A DNA stretch of 64,000 nt from Scytonema hofmannii PCC 7110 (GTDB lineage Bacteria; Cyanobacteriota; Cyanobacteriia; Cyanobacteriales; Nostocaceae). Position 1 is the stretch's first letter. Every line of letters starts with the position of its first letter. The stretch covers positions 11,118,341-11,182,340 of the forward strand of contig NZ_KQ976354.1 of NCBI RefSeq assembly GCF_000346485.2. The letters run 5' to 3'. Under the pieces are notes generated by a model. That model searched no databases, was not told the origin of the DNA, and worked only from the letters and a program-made list of their open reading frames with translations. Both the position numbers and the translations under genes were made by a program. Of this stretch, positions 36,006-44,153 are shown piece by piece.

Positions 36006-38030
36006 ATGAAAAATTATAGTTTATTTCTCTTAGCATTGAGTACTTTAGTCACTACAGCTATTGCTAGCACTAGCGATCGCGCAATTGCACAGCCACCCCA
36101 TTTTGATAATTATTATTTTTCTCAGAAACGAATTGCCCAAGGAATTAAAGTTGATGATTTGTTTAAAGAAGCGAGTGCTTTAAGAGGAACTGGAGATTAT
36201 AAACAAGCGCTTCAAGTCTTAGAAGAGGTTGTGAAAATTAAACCAGATAATTTTCTGGCTTGGTACTTGCTAGGGTATACCTACAGTAACAATTTTGGCA
36301 ATTACAATCGAGCGATCGCAGCTTACGAACAAGCAATCAAACTCAATCCAAATTATTTATTAGCCATAGTTGAGAAAGGCAACACTCTTTATGAATTGCA
36401 GCGTTACGAATTAGCACTTAATAGTTGGAAGCAAGCACTCAAAATCCGTCCTCAATCTGAGTTGGAAGTGTCGCTGGTCAAAAATATATTACCTAAGAAA
36501 ATTGCTCAAGTTCTCATAAATGACTTGAAACGTTATGATGAGGCGATCGCCTATTGCGACCAAATTGCTAAAATGAATCCTAACATGGCTGCAATTTGGA
36601 CATATCGCAGCAATGCATTATATCACACAGGTAAATACCAAGAAGCGCTGACATCATATAACAAAGCACTTCAAATTGACTCTCAAGACTATCAAGCCTG
36701 GAATGGTAAAGGACTTACCCTGTATCGCTTGAATCGTCGCCAAGAAGCAATTTCTGCTTTAGAGAATGCATCCACCATCAAACCAGATGATTTAGAAATT
36801 GCTGGCTTAATTGTAGCCCTCAAAAACTTTAATGGCTCGGAAAATCAAGGACAACTCATTGGAAATCAAAGCCAGACATCACAGCAGTCTATTATTCAAC
36901 TTCAAAGAGAAGTTCGCAATCAAGAGGATAAATTAAAAGTCTCTCAAGAAGCAGTAAAGACATCTGAAGCGAGATTGGCTTTAGTGCAAAACCAAGTGCG
37001 CGAATCAGATTCAAAATTTCAAGCATCGGAAGCTCGATTAACAGCATTACAAAATGAAGTTCGTGTAGCTGAAGACAAAGTAAAATTATCTCAAGCTGAG
37101 GTTAGGACATCTGAAACTAGACTAATCGCCATTAAAAATGAAGTCAGTGCATCAGAAGCTAAATTAAAAGTTTCTCAAACCCAATTAATTGCTCTGCAAA
37201 GCGAGATTCGTCAAGCAGAAGAAAAACTAAAAATCTCTCAAGCCGACGCGGGTAAATTTGAACAAAGATTGGTAGCACTGCGTGGGGACATCACAAAATC
37301 AGAAGAGAAGCTCAAAGTCTCCCAAATAGCCGTGGTTAAATCTGAAGAAAGGTTGGCTTTTCTCAAAGGTGAGATTAAAACTTCTGAAGATAAGTTAAAA
37401 ACTTCCACAATTGAGGTAGACACACTTCAACAGAGATTAGTTGCCGTGCGTGGAGAAATTAAAACCAACGAAGATCAGCTAAAAACCTCCAATGCGGAAT
37501 TACGTACACTAGAACAGAGATTAATTGCCGTGCGTGGACAAGTCAGCACCTCCGAAGAACAGCTAAAAATCTCTCAGGTCGAGACGAGGAAAATAGAACA
37601 AAGATTGGTTGCTGTGCGCGAGGAAATAAAAACCAGCGAGGCTAAGTTAACAGCATCTCAATCTGAAGTAAAAACACTAGAACAGAAATTGGTCGCCATA
37701 CGAGGGGAAATTAAAACCAACGAGACCAAGCTAAGCGCCTCTCAAACTGAGGTCAAAACCTTGCAACAGAAGATAGTCGCACTGCAAAGCGAAGTCCGCA
37801 CCTCTGAAGAAAAACTCAAACTCTCTCAAGTAGAATTACGGCAGATGGATGAGAAGAAGCGAGTTACGACAGAAAAACTGACTGCAGTACAAGTACAGTA
37901 TTGTGCCATGCAGGAAAAGCTGAGCGAACTGGAGGTTGGAATACGTCAATTGAGGGGTAGGCAACAGGCATCAGATACTGTTCAACGTTGTCCTTTGGCA
38001 AATCGTCGTTCAGTGACCAGCGATCAGTGA
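36006..38030 (+). CDS. Secreted TPR protein with 28-residue repeated coiled coil
   Basis: A 674-residue protein. The signal peptide is LFLLALSTLVTTAIAS with cleavage near AIAQ. About six TPR units follow (for example NRAIAAYEQAIKLNPNYLLA and QEALTSYNKALQIDSQDYQA). From about residue 295 to 650 there is a coiled coil built of roughly a dozen 28-residue units of the type KLKxSxxEVxTLEQRLVAxR + GEIKTSE, that is four heptads each. The length of the coiled coil would span roughly 50 nm, suggesting a periplasmic or envelope scaffold (inference). The C-terminal SVTSDQ and stop come from the TGACCAG repeat. ATG at 36006. Converges on the phosphatase gene. Confidence 0.8.
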   Translation: MKNYSLFLLALSTLVTTAIASTSDRAIAQPPHFDNYYFSQKRIAQGIKVDDLFKEASALRGTGDYKQALQVLEEVVKIKPDNFLAWYLLGYTYSNNFGNYNRAIAAYEQAIKLNPNYLLAIVEKGNTLYELQRYELALNSWKQALKIRPQSELEVSLVKNILPKKIAQVLINDLKRYDEAIAYCDQIAKMNPNMAAIWTYRSNALYHTGKYQEALTSYNKALQIDSQDYQAWNGKGLTLYRLNRRQEAISALENASTIKPDDLEIAGLIVALKNFNGSENQGQLIGNQSQTSQQSIIQLQREVRNQEDKLKVSQEAVKTSEARLALVQNQVRESDSKFQASEARLTALQNEVRVAEDKVKLSQAEVRTSETRLIAIKNEVSASEAKLKVSQTQLIALQSEIRQAEEKLKISQADAGKFEQRLVALRGDITKSEEKLKVSQIAVVKSEERLAFLKGEIKTSEDKLKTSTIEVDTLQQRLVAVRGEIKTNEDQLKTSNAELRTLEQRLIAVRGQVSTSEEQLKISQVETRKIEQRLVAVREEIKTSEAKLTASQSEVKTLEQKLVAIRGEIKTNETKLSASQTEVKTLQQKIVALQSEVRTSEEKLKLSQVELRQMDEKKRVTTEKLTAVQVQYCAMQEKLSELEVGIRQLRGRQQASDTVQRCPLANRRSVTSDQ

Positions 38031-38068
38031 CCAGTGACCAGTAATCAGTGACCAGTAATCAGTGACCG
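38011..38068. repeat. Short tandem repeat, TGACCAG heptamer
   Basis: About eight units (CAGTGAC, CAGCGAT, CAGTAAT variants) overlap the last codons of the TPR gene and provide its stop. Confidence 0.85.
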
Positions 38069-38104
38069 TATCTAGTGGTTTGCCACATTAGACATTTCCG
38101 AAAC

Positions 38105-38142
38105 ACAACCCAGAGACGCGCCATAGCGCGTCTCTGGGTTGT
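38105..38142. terminator. Perfect 17-bp palindrome between convergent genes
   Basis: ACAACCCAGAGACGCGC, loop CATA, then its exact complement. It lies between the convergent stops at 38030 and 38172. A strong hairpin, probably a bidirectional terminator; it shares its GACGCGCCAT core with 15456-15483. Confidence 0.65.
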
Positions 38143-38171
38143 ACACAATTCTTTTTCCCAGTCTCCAATCT

Positions 38172-39608
38172 TTAGTCCCCAGTCTCTGAGGGGATTCTCT
38201 GTATAGCTAGCATGGTAATGTCATCAAATTGGGGTGCATCATCAATATGGGCGAACAAATGAGTTTTGATGCGATCGAGTAAATCGCTAACTGACAAAGT
38301 AGGCTCCTCTAAAAGTTTTAGCAGTCGTTTGAGAGTAAAGAAATCACCGTTAGGAGCACGAGCTTCTGTCACCCCGTCTGTATAACCAATTAAAATGTCT
38401 TCCGGCTCTAATTGTACCTGATGAATTTTAAACTTCATATCTGGTATCATTCCTACTGCAGGTCCGGTAGGTTTAAGACTTGTCTTGACTCCTTGCGAGT
38501 TAACGATAAACAGGGGTTCATGTCCGGCATTGATGTAAGTTAGCGAGTGAGTCGCTGGATTTAACACTCCAAAAAAAAGCGTGGCGAACATACCCATTTG
38601 AGCATGATTTTGTGTGATGTAGTTGTTTGTTAGCTCAACAGCTTTGAGAGCACTGATTTGCTCTAGATCGGCTGGGCAAAGGTCATTAACATTGCAGCAC
38701 GAAACCTCATCATTACTTACTATAGACAAGCCATAGATACTAGTTTGTCCAGAAAAAATTCTGATTAAGCTACGGAACAAAGCCATAAAGAGTGCAGCTC
38801 CGACACCCTTATCACAAACATCAGCAAGAACTAATCCAAGGTAATTACCAGGAAGGATAAAAGCGTCGTAAAAATCACCCGCAACCTGACGAGCAGGATA
38901 AAAACACGTTGCAATTTCTAAGTTAGGTAGTTTTGGAATGTCGGTAGGTAAAAAATCTATCTGAATCTGCCTACCTTTTTCTAGTTCATCATCTAGCGCT
39001 CTTTTAGCTTGGGAAAGTTGATCGGTTTGCTTCTTTATTAGACGTGTTGCTAACTTATGAATTTGAGCTTGAGCTACCAGTAATTGATGTATATCTAACA
39101 ACTTATAAACTTCATTGTCAAATTTTACGACTAGCGGTTCCCTAAGTAATTCCGGAGGACGTTGTAAACATCGACTCGCCGCTTTGACAATTAACGTATT
39201 GCTATGCAAAACTAATACATCTGTTTCAACATAGGTGTATAAGCGACTGAGTGGAGCAGTAAAAAACAGTTCTCTGGCATAAGGACGGCTCAGAATTCTC
39301 AAGAATCGTTGGCGCGAAACTTTCCCCTTGAACTTCCCTTGCTCTGTTAGAATTGCTCCTGGCAGTAACGGATTTTGTTCAAAAGCTTTGGATAGGTCTT
39401 CCCCCAAGCAAGAGAGTTCTATTTGGAAATCATAAAGAGACAGTTCTTGCAAAGTGGACTCTAACTTAAGACTCTCAGATAATTCTTTAGAACGCTCTTG
39501 CTTAGAGCCGGACTGTGGAGGCTCGTGACAATCGGAAGGGGTTGGTTGGGCGTTGCCAATAACCTCGGATGACTCAGTGCTAGCGTTTATGAACTGATGA
39601 ATCAGCAT
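38172..39608 (-). CDS. PP2C-type (SpoIIE/RsbU) serine phosphatase with CBS-like N-terminus
   Basis: A 478-residue regulator of partner switching. Residues ~85-200 resemble the CBS-like input domain of cyanobacterial SpoIIE-type phosphatases (VSRQRFLRILSRPYARELFF to LLDIHQLLVAQAQIH). A short coiled coil follows (~200-232), then the PP2C domain with metal-binding motifs ARQVAGDFYDAF, LADVCDKGVGAALFMA, IGYTDGVTEAR and FDDITMLAI. It would dephosphorylate a STAS antagonist; two STAS proteins and an RsbW-like kinase lie at 48.9-52.5 kb on the other strand. An insertion rich in Cys/Asn (EVSCCNVNDLCPADL) breaks the PP2C core. ATG at 39608. Confidence 0.9.
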   Translation of the reverse strand: MLIHQFINASTESSEVIGNAQPTPSDCHEPPQSGSKQERSKELSESLKLESTLQELSLYDFQIELSCLGEDLSKAFEQNPLLPGAILTEQGKFKGKVSRQRFLRILSRPYARELFFTAPLSRLYTYVETDVLVLHSNTLIVKAASRCLQRPPELLREPLVVKFDNEVYKLLDIHQLLVAQAQIHKLATRLIKKQTDQLSQAKRALDDELEKGRQIQIDFLPTDIPKLPNLEIATCFYPARQVAGDFYDAFILPGNYLGLVLADVCDKGVGAALFMALFRSLIRIFSGQTSIYGLSIVSNDEVSCCNVNDLCPADLEQISALKAVELTNNYITQNHAQMGMFATLFFGVLNPATHSLTYINAGHEPLFIVNSQGVKTSLKPTGPAVGMIPDMKFKIHQVQLEPEDILIGYTDGVTEARAPNGDFFTLKRLLKLLEEPTLSVSDLLDRIKTHLFAHIDDAPQFDDITMLAIQRIPSETGD

Positions 39609-39994
39609 AGATCAATTATATAAGTGTTAGCCATTTCATATTTGCCTATTGACGTAGTCTTGCCTGACTTGATGGTTACCATCTTCAGACTAAAATTACG
39701 GTTCTCCACAAATGCTGCCTGTAATTTATAGCTGCCATTTATCTAGTATAAAGTACAATTCTTTACAAATTCGTGTTGGCAATCTTATTAAATCTTAATA
39801 CAGTTCTTGAATAATCAGTTTTGCTTTATAGTATATTACCGAATCTTGAAGATTTTCAAATATATTAAATTCTTATAAATGTGAATACTTTGATTTTTAA
39901 TGCTAAGCTTCAAAACGCTTATATAATAAGGCTTTTCATCTTATAGATTTTAGATAAATCTAAGATGCTACCATAAAAATAAGATTTGGAGTAG

Positions 39995-40030
39995 AGAGAG
40001 AATAGGGTAAAATTAAACCCCGTTCTCTCT
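39995..40030 (+). promoter_or_regulatory. Two-step hairpin, possible leader RNA structure
   Basis: AGAGAGAA (39995-40002) pairs with TTCTCTCT (40023-40030), and GGGT (40005-40008) pairs with ACCC (40017-40020). The 2-nt internal loops are symmetric. No T-tract follows. It may be an RNA structure or an operator. Confidence 0.4.
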
Positions 40031-40141
40031 AAGAGTTTAGAGAAGTTTAGACAACAAGTCAGGATAATTTAACAAACTTTTTCGACAACAATTAAGCCTA
40101 ATTTAAATCTTCCTTATTCTAAATTTAACTAAATATTAACT

Positions 40142-40252
40142 CTATACAAGTTGGCTTACTTATATAGATAACCTCATAAGTAATCTTTAATAGAACAGTC
40201 CCTTTAGATTTAAGCAATCCAACGTAAATTAAAAATAAGATGAATCGAGGTT
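40142..40252 (+). promoter_or_regulatory. Conserved 111-bp element, copy A (upstream of halogenase/epimerase cluster)
   Basis: Aligns without gaps to 57852-57962, about 87 of 111 positions identical by hand count. Fully conserved blocks are CTATACAAGT, CCTCATAAGT and TAAGATGAATCGAGGTT. The 5' part forms a hairpin (CTATACAAGT with ACTTATATAG, one mismatch). It lies 160 bp before the VOC start. Shared promoter, operator or leader RNA. Confidence 0.7.
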
Positions 40253-40412
40253 GGCTGCTATCAATATTTCTGCAATGGTTCTTCCCTCGATAGCATCTAA
40301 CTTAATAATGTCAGAAGAAGTTAACGCGTACTGCACTTAGTTACCGATGGTTTCCTTCTGTCAAAGACTTATTCCTTAATTGCAAAAATCGTCATTTGAG
40401 AGGACTAGAGTT

Positions 40413-41168
40413 ATGGCTGTAGGACAAGTAGCTAGTTCTTTTGAACAAAAAGCTTCCTCTGCTATTAGTAAGCAATTGAGAGGAGTTCACCATATTGGTC
40501 TCACTGTTGAGGACATGGGAAAAGCTTTAGAATTTTATACGGAGGTATTGGGTGGAAAAATCATAATTCCAGAAATCGGTCTTGCTGGCGAAGTTATGCA
40601 CAATACTTTGCTGCAAAAAGAAGAGATTGAAGCGATCGCCCTTGGAACCGATCCAAAAACCCTTGGTATACCCAACCTTAGAGATGGGGAACAAAATCTA
40701 GACCTTTATTTTATTCAGTTTGATAATGTTGTCCTGGAAATTCTACAGTACAGAGATGCTTCAGAGCAACCCAATGGTTCCGTAGCTTTCCCAGTAAAAA
40801 ATTCTTACTCCAGTCCAGCTTGCTTCAACTCAATGCATATATCCTTTTATTTAAAGGACGATGTAGATGTCGATGAGTTTGTGAACAACTTGGAAACAGA
40901 ATGTCACAAGCGCGGAATGGATCGAGTCAAATGTAATCGAATTGTTCGCGTCAAAACAGAACAGGAAAGGGCAAATACCGATCCACAGTACAACTCATGC
41001 AAACTATTTGACCCTTCCTTTGGAGATTTTGAAGGATGGACACTCGTTTACTGTAAAGGACCCAACGGAGAGCAATTGGAGTTTAATCAAGTGCTACGTA
41101 AAGCCAAAGTTTTGTTTGAAACAGCACAAGATGAGTATCAAAAAGAGAAAGCTGAAATTAATAATTGA
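40413..41168 (+). CDS. VOC (glyoxalase/dioxygenase superfamily) protein
   Basis: A 251-residue protein with a vicinal-oxygen-chelate fold. LRGVHHIGLTVEDMGKALEF, then YTEVLGGKIIIPEIG, is the first module with the metal-binding His. MHISFYLKDDVDVDEFVNNL opens the second module, and GPNGEQLEFNQVL supplies the Glu of the metal site. ATG at 40413 follows GAGAGGACTAGAGTT. First gene of the same-strand cluster behind the 111-bp element; 19 bp before the next gene. Substrate unknown; it could be an isomerase, lyase or dioxygenase of the cluster's product. Confidence 0.82.
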   Translation: MAVGQVASSFEQKASSAISKQLRGVHHIGLTVEDMGKALEFYTEVLGGKIIIPEIGLAGEVMHNTLLQKEEIEAIALGTDPKTLGIPNLRDGEQNLDLYFIQFDNVVLEILQYRDASEQPNGSVAFPVKNSYSSPACFNSMHISFYLKDDVDVDEFVNNLETECHKRGMDRVKCNRIVRVKTEQERANTDPQYNSCKLFDPSFGDFEGWTLVYCKGPNGEQLEFNQVLRKAKVLFETAQDEYQKEKAEINN

Positions 41169-41187
41169 AACAAGGAGATAAACAATC

Positions 41188-41754
41188 ATGCGTCAAAGAA
41201 TAAACTACTACAAAGATTTAGCTGCTGATTATTCAAAGGCTGGACTAGTTTCCGAAGAGCTTAAGGAAAGACTTATCCAGCTATCTAAAGAATTGATTTC
41301 CAAAAAAGAAGAAACTTTGCCACCAATTAGTTCTGACTATACTGCAAAACAAGTTGAACAAGAAAATAGGGACTGGTGGCCTACTCATTGTGAAGCATTA
41401 AGACAGGGACGCGGTGATTTGTTAACAGGTGAATATCGCGATGACCTCGTTTATTTATGCCAAGACGGTTACTATGTTGGCTTGACAGAACAACAAGAGC
41501 GAGAGCAACACTGGTGGGCATTGATTTCACAGCCCGGAGTCACTATGTGTTGGCCAATTGTCATGTTTCATGATGATGTGACTTATTTTGAATGGAAATC
41601 TGTAGATGACGAAACAGGTGAAACCATTGCAAAGGGGAACGTGACTTTCCTACGTCGCGGTCATAGAGGAGGCGTTTACTTAAAAACCGAACAGTTGACT
41701 TTCTACCGTGATGTCTTTGCATCTCCCGAACTTCTGAAGCTCATTAAACTCTAA
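41188..41754 (+). CDS. SnoaL/NTF2-like protein
   Basis: A 188-residue protein. The N-terminal 50 residues are helical (INYYKDLAADYSKAGLVSEE). The C-terminal cone-like domain has RDWWPTHCEALRQGRGDLLT, then YRDDLVYLCQDGYYVGLTEQ, VTMCWPIVMFHDDVTYFEWK and GNVTFLRRGHRGG. This resembles SnoaL-like/NTF2 domains, which include small-molecule cyclases and hydrolases. ATG at 41188 with AAGGAG upstream. 19 bp after the VOC gene, clearly one operon. Reaction unknown. Confidence 0.68.
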   Translation: MRQRINYYKDLAADYSKAGLVSEELKERLIQLSKELISKKEETLPPISSDYTAKQVEQENRDWWPTHCEALRQGRGDLLTGEYRDDLVYLCQDGYYVGLTEQQEREQHWWALISQPGVTMCWPIVMFHDDVTYFEWKSVDDETGETIAKGNVTFLRRGHRGGVYLKTEQLTFYRDVFASPELLKLIKL

Positions 41755-41757
41755 TAA

Positions 41758-41790
41758 GTTAACAGTCAATGGTCAATAGTCAATAGTTAT
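41758..41790. repeat. Short tandem repeat, AATAGTC/AATGGTC type
   Basis: Heptamers CAATGGT, CAATAGT and CAATAGT lie right behind the stop of the NTF2-like gene. Confidence 0.65.
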
Positions 41791-41865
41791 TGATTTCTGT
41801 TAATTACGGGCTATGAACCATTGACTCCCTATAAGTAGAGCTTTACTCCCTTCCCATCACACGAT

Positions 41866-41930
41866 TACCGATTTTCTTCCTTCGTGTCCTTTGCGTCTTT
41901 GCGGTTCATTCAAATAAGCAATTTTCAGGC
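41866..41930. repeat. Dispersed repeat, TTCGTGTCCTTTGCGTC type
   Basis: ATTACCGATTTTCTTCC, TTCGTGTCCTTTGCGTCTTT and GCGGTTCATTCAAATAAG recur almost unchanged at 62655-62728 in the phn operon. A shorter form lies at 46028-46062. Confidence 0.7.
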
Positions 41931-41995
41931 GAGATAGGATTAGTGCGATCGCAAACCTTCTTATTGACTTCTTTAAAAAAGGCTGTTGATCTCAT

Positions 41996-42658
41996 ATGAC
42001 AGATAAAAAAGGCAAAATAGGTGTAATTATCGAAGAATACTTTGGGGAGCTTGAGTATCAACAATTTAACCACTTCTTTCCCAGAAACGGATATGAAGTA
42101 GAATACATTTCTCATCTCTGGAAGCAAAAGCAACTTACTTTCAGAGGGCATGAGTATATATCAGAAGTAACTGTTACAACCGATTTTAAGAATGTTGACC
42201 CAACTGACTACAAAGGTATTCTCCTTATTGGTGGATATGCAATGGATCGCTTGCGATATCAAGTGAGTTGCCATCCCGATCAACCCAACCAATCTCCTGC
42301 TGTAGAGTTTCTCCGCAAAGCAGTGAAGGCAATGGATACCGATTTATTAAAGATTGGTACAATCTGTCATGGCTTGTGGCTGTTTTGTGCAGCACCAGAA
42401 CTTTTAAAAGGTCGTAGAGTTACCTGCATTCACAATATCATTGATGATGTGAAAAATGCCGGGGGAGCGATCGTGTATGAGGACGGTCAAACCCGATCTA
42501 CTTGTATCGATGGTAACTTAATAACAGCACGTCATCCAGGAGTGATCGACGAATTCCTTACAGTTTTTTTAGAAGAACTTGAAAAGAAGGATAAGGCAAC
42601 AAAACCCACCATTATAGAACCTTCTTTATCAATGCCAACACCTTCTAAAATAAGATAG
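41996..42658 (+). CDS. DJ-1/PfpI family protein (copy 1)
   Basis: A 220-residue class I glutamine amidotransferase-like protein. It starts TDKKGKIGVIIEEYFGELEY, has the acid VIIEE, the GGYAMDRLRY segment and the nucleophile elbow GTICHGLWLFCA with the active-site Cys followed by His. The family includes proteases, glyoxalase III and deglycases (YhbO, PfpI). ATG at 41996. A close paralogue lies at 43313, and a SIS-domain gene lies between them, so the gene was duplicated in place. It may remove glyoxal-type damage or act in the pathway. Confidence 0.85.
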   Translation: MTDKKGKIGVIIEEYFGELEYQQFNHFFPRNGYEVEYISHLWKQKQLTFRGHEYISEVTVTTDFKNVDPTDYKGILLIGGYAMDRLRYQVSCHPDQPNQSPAVEFLRKAVKAMDTDLLKIGTICHGLWLFCAAPELLKGRRVTCIHNIIDDVKNAGGAIVYEDGQTRSTCIDGNLITARHPGVIDEFLTVFLEELEKKDKATKPTIIEPSLSMPTPSKIR

Positions 42659-42676
42659 CCAGAGAAAAAACATAAT

Positions 42677-43279
42677 ATGGTACAAGTATATCATAGCCAT
42701 CCAGAAACGTCAGCGACTCTTCAAGAACACCTTACACAGGCAATTAATTTAGTTTTATCAGAGAACAAACGAGTTTTAGAAAAAATAGGTTATTCCGTAA
42801 TTGAACACCTTACCGAAAAAATTGCAGGTGCAGAACGAATATTTGTGATTGGAGAAGGTCGTAGTGGTTTGGTAATCCGCATGGTAGCAATGCGGCTGAT
42901 GCATTTAGGATATTTGGTTTACGTTTTGGGTGAAACGACTACACCATCCTTGAGAAAAGGTGATTTACTTATTGCCTTTTCTGGTTCGGGTAGTACGGGT
43001 AATGTTGCTATGATGGTTGCAAAAACAAAGAAAATAGGCGGTCATATTGTTGGTGTAACCACTCAATCAGAATCTCCTTTAGGAAAAATGGCTGATGTAT
43101 TGATTGAAATTGAAGCCGCCCCCAAACAAGACCACAGCTATCAGTATTCAAAACAGTATCCTGGTTCTTTGTTTGAGCAGGCTGCATTGCTTTTATTCGA
43201 TGCAATATTTCATGTTTTATCCCAAAGCTTAAATAAGAGTGCAGAAATGCTATGGGAAATGCATACCAATCTTGAGTAA
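42677..43279 (+). CDS. hxlB: 6-phospho-3-hexuloisomerase-like SIS protein
   Basis: A 200-residue SIS-domain protein. ERIFVIGEGRSGLVIRMVAM, then RLMHLGYLVYVLGETTTPSL and LIAFSGSGSTGNV, are the phosphosugar-binding motifs of PHI (HxlB). The C-terminal GSLFEQAALLLFDAIFHVL is family typical. PHI interconverts hexulose-6-phosphate and fructose-6-phosphate, with partner HPS (HxlA); no HPS gene is in the window, so here it may act on another ketose phosphate. ATG at 42677, 18 bp behind the first DJ-1 gene. Part of the cluster. Confidence 0.82.
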   Translation: MVQVYHSHPETSATLQEHLTQAINLVLSENKRVLEKIGYSVIEHLTEKIAGAERIFVIGEGRSGLVIRMVAMRLMHLGYLVYVLGETTTPSLRKGDLLIAFSGSGSTGNVAMMVAKTKKIGGHIVGVTTQSESPLGKMADVLIEIEAAPKQDHSYQYSKQYPGSLFEQAALLLFDAIFHVLSQSLNKSAEMLWEMHTNLE

Positions 43280-43312
43280 TGTGTAAACTCTTTCAAAAAA
43301 GTTGAGAAGAAT

Positions 43313-43942
43313 ATGACAACACAAACAAAGGGCAAAATCGGTATCCTTATTGAAGAACACTTTGATGAAACTGAGTATCGGCGATTCAATGAGTTTTTTC
43401 CAGAGCATGGATACGAAGTAGAATACATTTCTAATCTTTGGAATCAAGAGAGCCTTACCTTTAAAGGTAACGACCACACAGAAGAAGTAACAGTTACAGT
43501 TGATGTCAAAGATATTAATCTTTCAGATTACAAAGGGATTATCCTGATTGGCGGGTATGCCATGGATCGCTTGCGCTATCAAGTCCTTCCCAAACCCGGT
43601 CAGCCGAACCAATCTCCTGCTGTAGAATTTCTACGCCAAGCTGTAAAAGAGATGGATTTGGGAAATTTGAAAATTGGCACAATATGCCACAGTGTCTGGC
43701 TTTTTTGTGCCGATCCAGAACTTATTAAAGGTCGTAAGGTAACCTGCGCTCATAACATCATTTGTGATGTGGAAAATGCTGGGGGAATAGTCATGTATAA
43801 CGATGATGGAACCCTAAGTATATATGTAGATGGTAACTTGGTTACATCACAACACCCTGGGGTTGTCGAAGAATTTATGGAAGTTTTCTTACAGGAACTT
43901 GAAAAGAAAAATCAATCAACGACTCCTGCTCTAATAGGTTGA
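43313..43942 (+). CDS. DJ-1/PfpI family protein (copy 2)
   Basis: A 209-residue paralogue of the 41996 gene with the same sequence frame: GKIGILIEEHFDETEYRRFN, GGYAMDRLRYQV and nucleophile elbow GTICHSVWLFCADPE. The two copies keep the active-site Glu and Cys-His. ATG at 43313 with GTTGAGAAGAAT upstream. 33 bp after the SIS gene. Retention of both copies suggests different roles or a heteromer (inference). Confidence 0.85.
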   Translation: MTTQTKGKIGILIEEHFDETEYRRFNEFFPEHGYEVEYISNLWNQESLTFKGNDHTEEVTVTVDVKDINLSDYKGIILIGGYAMDRLRYQVLPKPGQPNQSPAVEFLRQAVKEMDLGNLKIGTICHSVWLFCADPELIKGRKVTCAHNIICDVENAGGIVMYNDDGTLSIYVDGNLVTSQHPGVVEEFMEVFLQELEKKNQSTTPALIG

Positions 43943-43983
43943 TTTTAAGGGATTTCCAGGAAATAAATTATCTTATACTGTAG

Positions 43984-44050
43984 GACGGGCGTCCCCGCCC
44001 GTCTTCTATATAGTGGCGGGTAGTGGCGGGCGAGGACGCCCGCACCACAA
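43984..44050. repeat. Two dispersed palindromes of the GCGGGCG family
   Basis: GACGGGCG/CGCCCGTC around TCCC (43984-44003), then GCGGGCG, AGGA and CGCCCGC plus CACCACAAG. Same family as 3979-4012 and 11994-12198. Separates the DJ-1 and AGE genes. Confidence 0.7.
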
Positions 44051-44153
44051 GAAATTTTGGAATATTTTTTTACTTGGAAGTCCCTAACTACTCACGATGA
44101 CAGGCGAGACGCCTGTCCTACACCACTAACAACTAACCAATGAACAATGAACA

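Larger units (their letters stand above)
39609..40412. other. Long regulatory region between the phosphatase and the VOC gene
   Basis: 804 bp, AT-rich, no gene. It contains a hairpin at 39995-40030 and the 111-bp conserved element at 40142-40252. It must hold the divergent promoters of the phosphatase and the downstream cluster. Confidence 0.6.
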
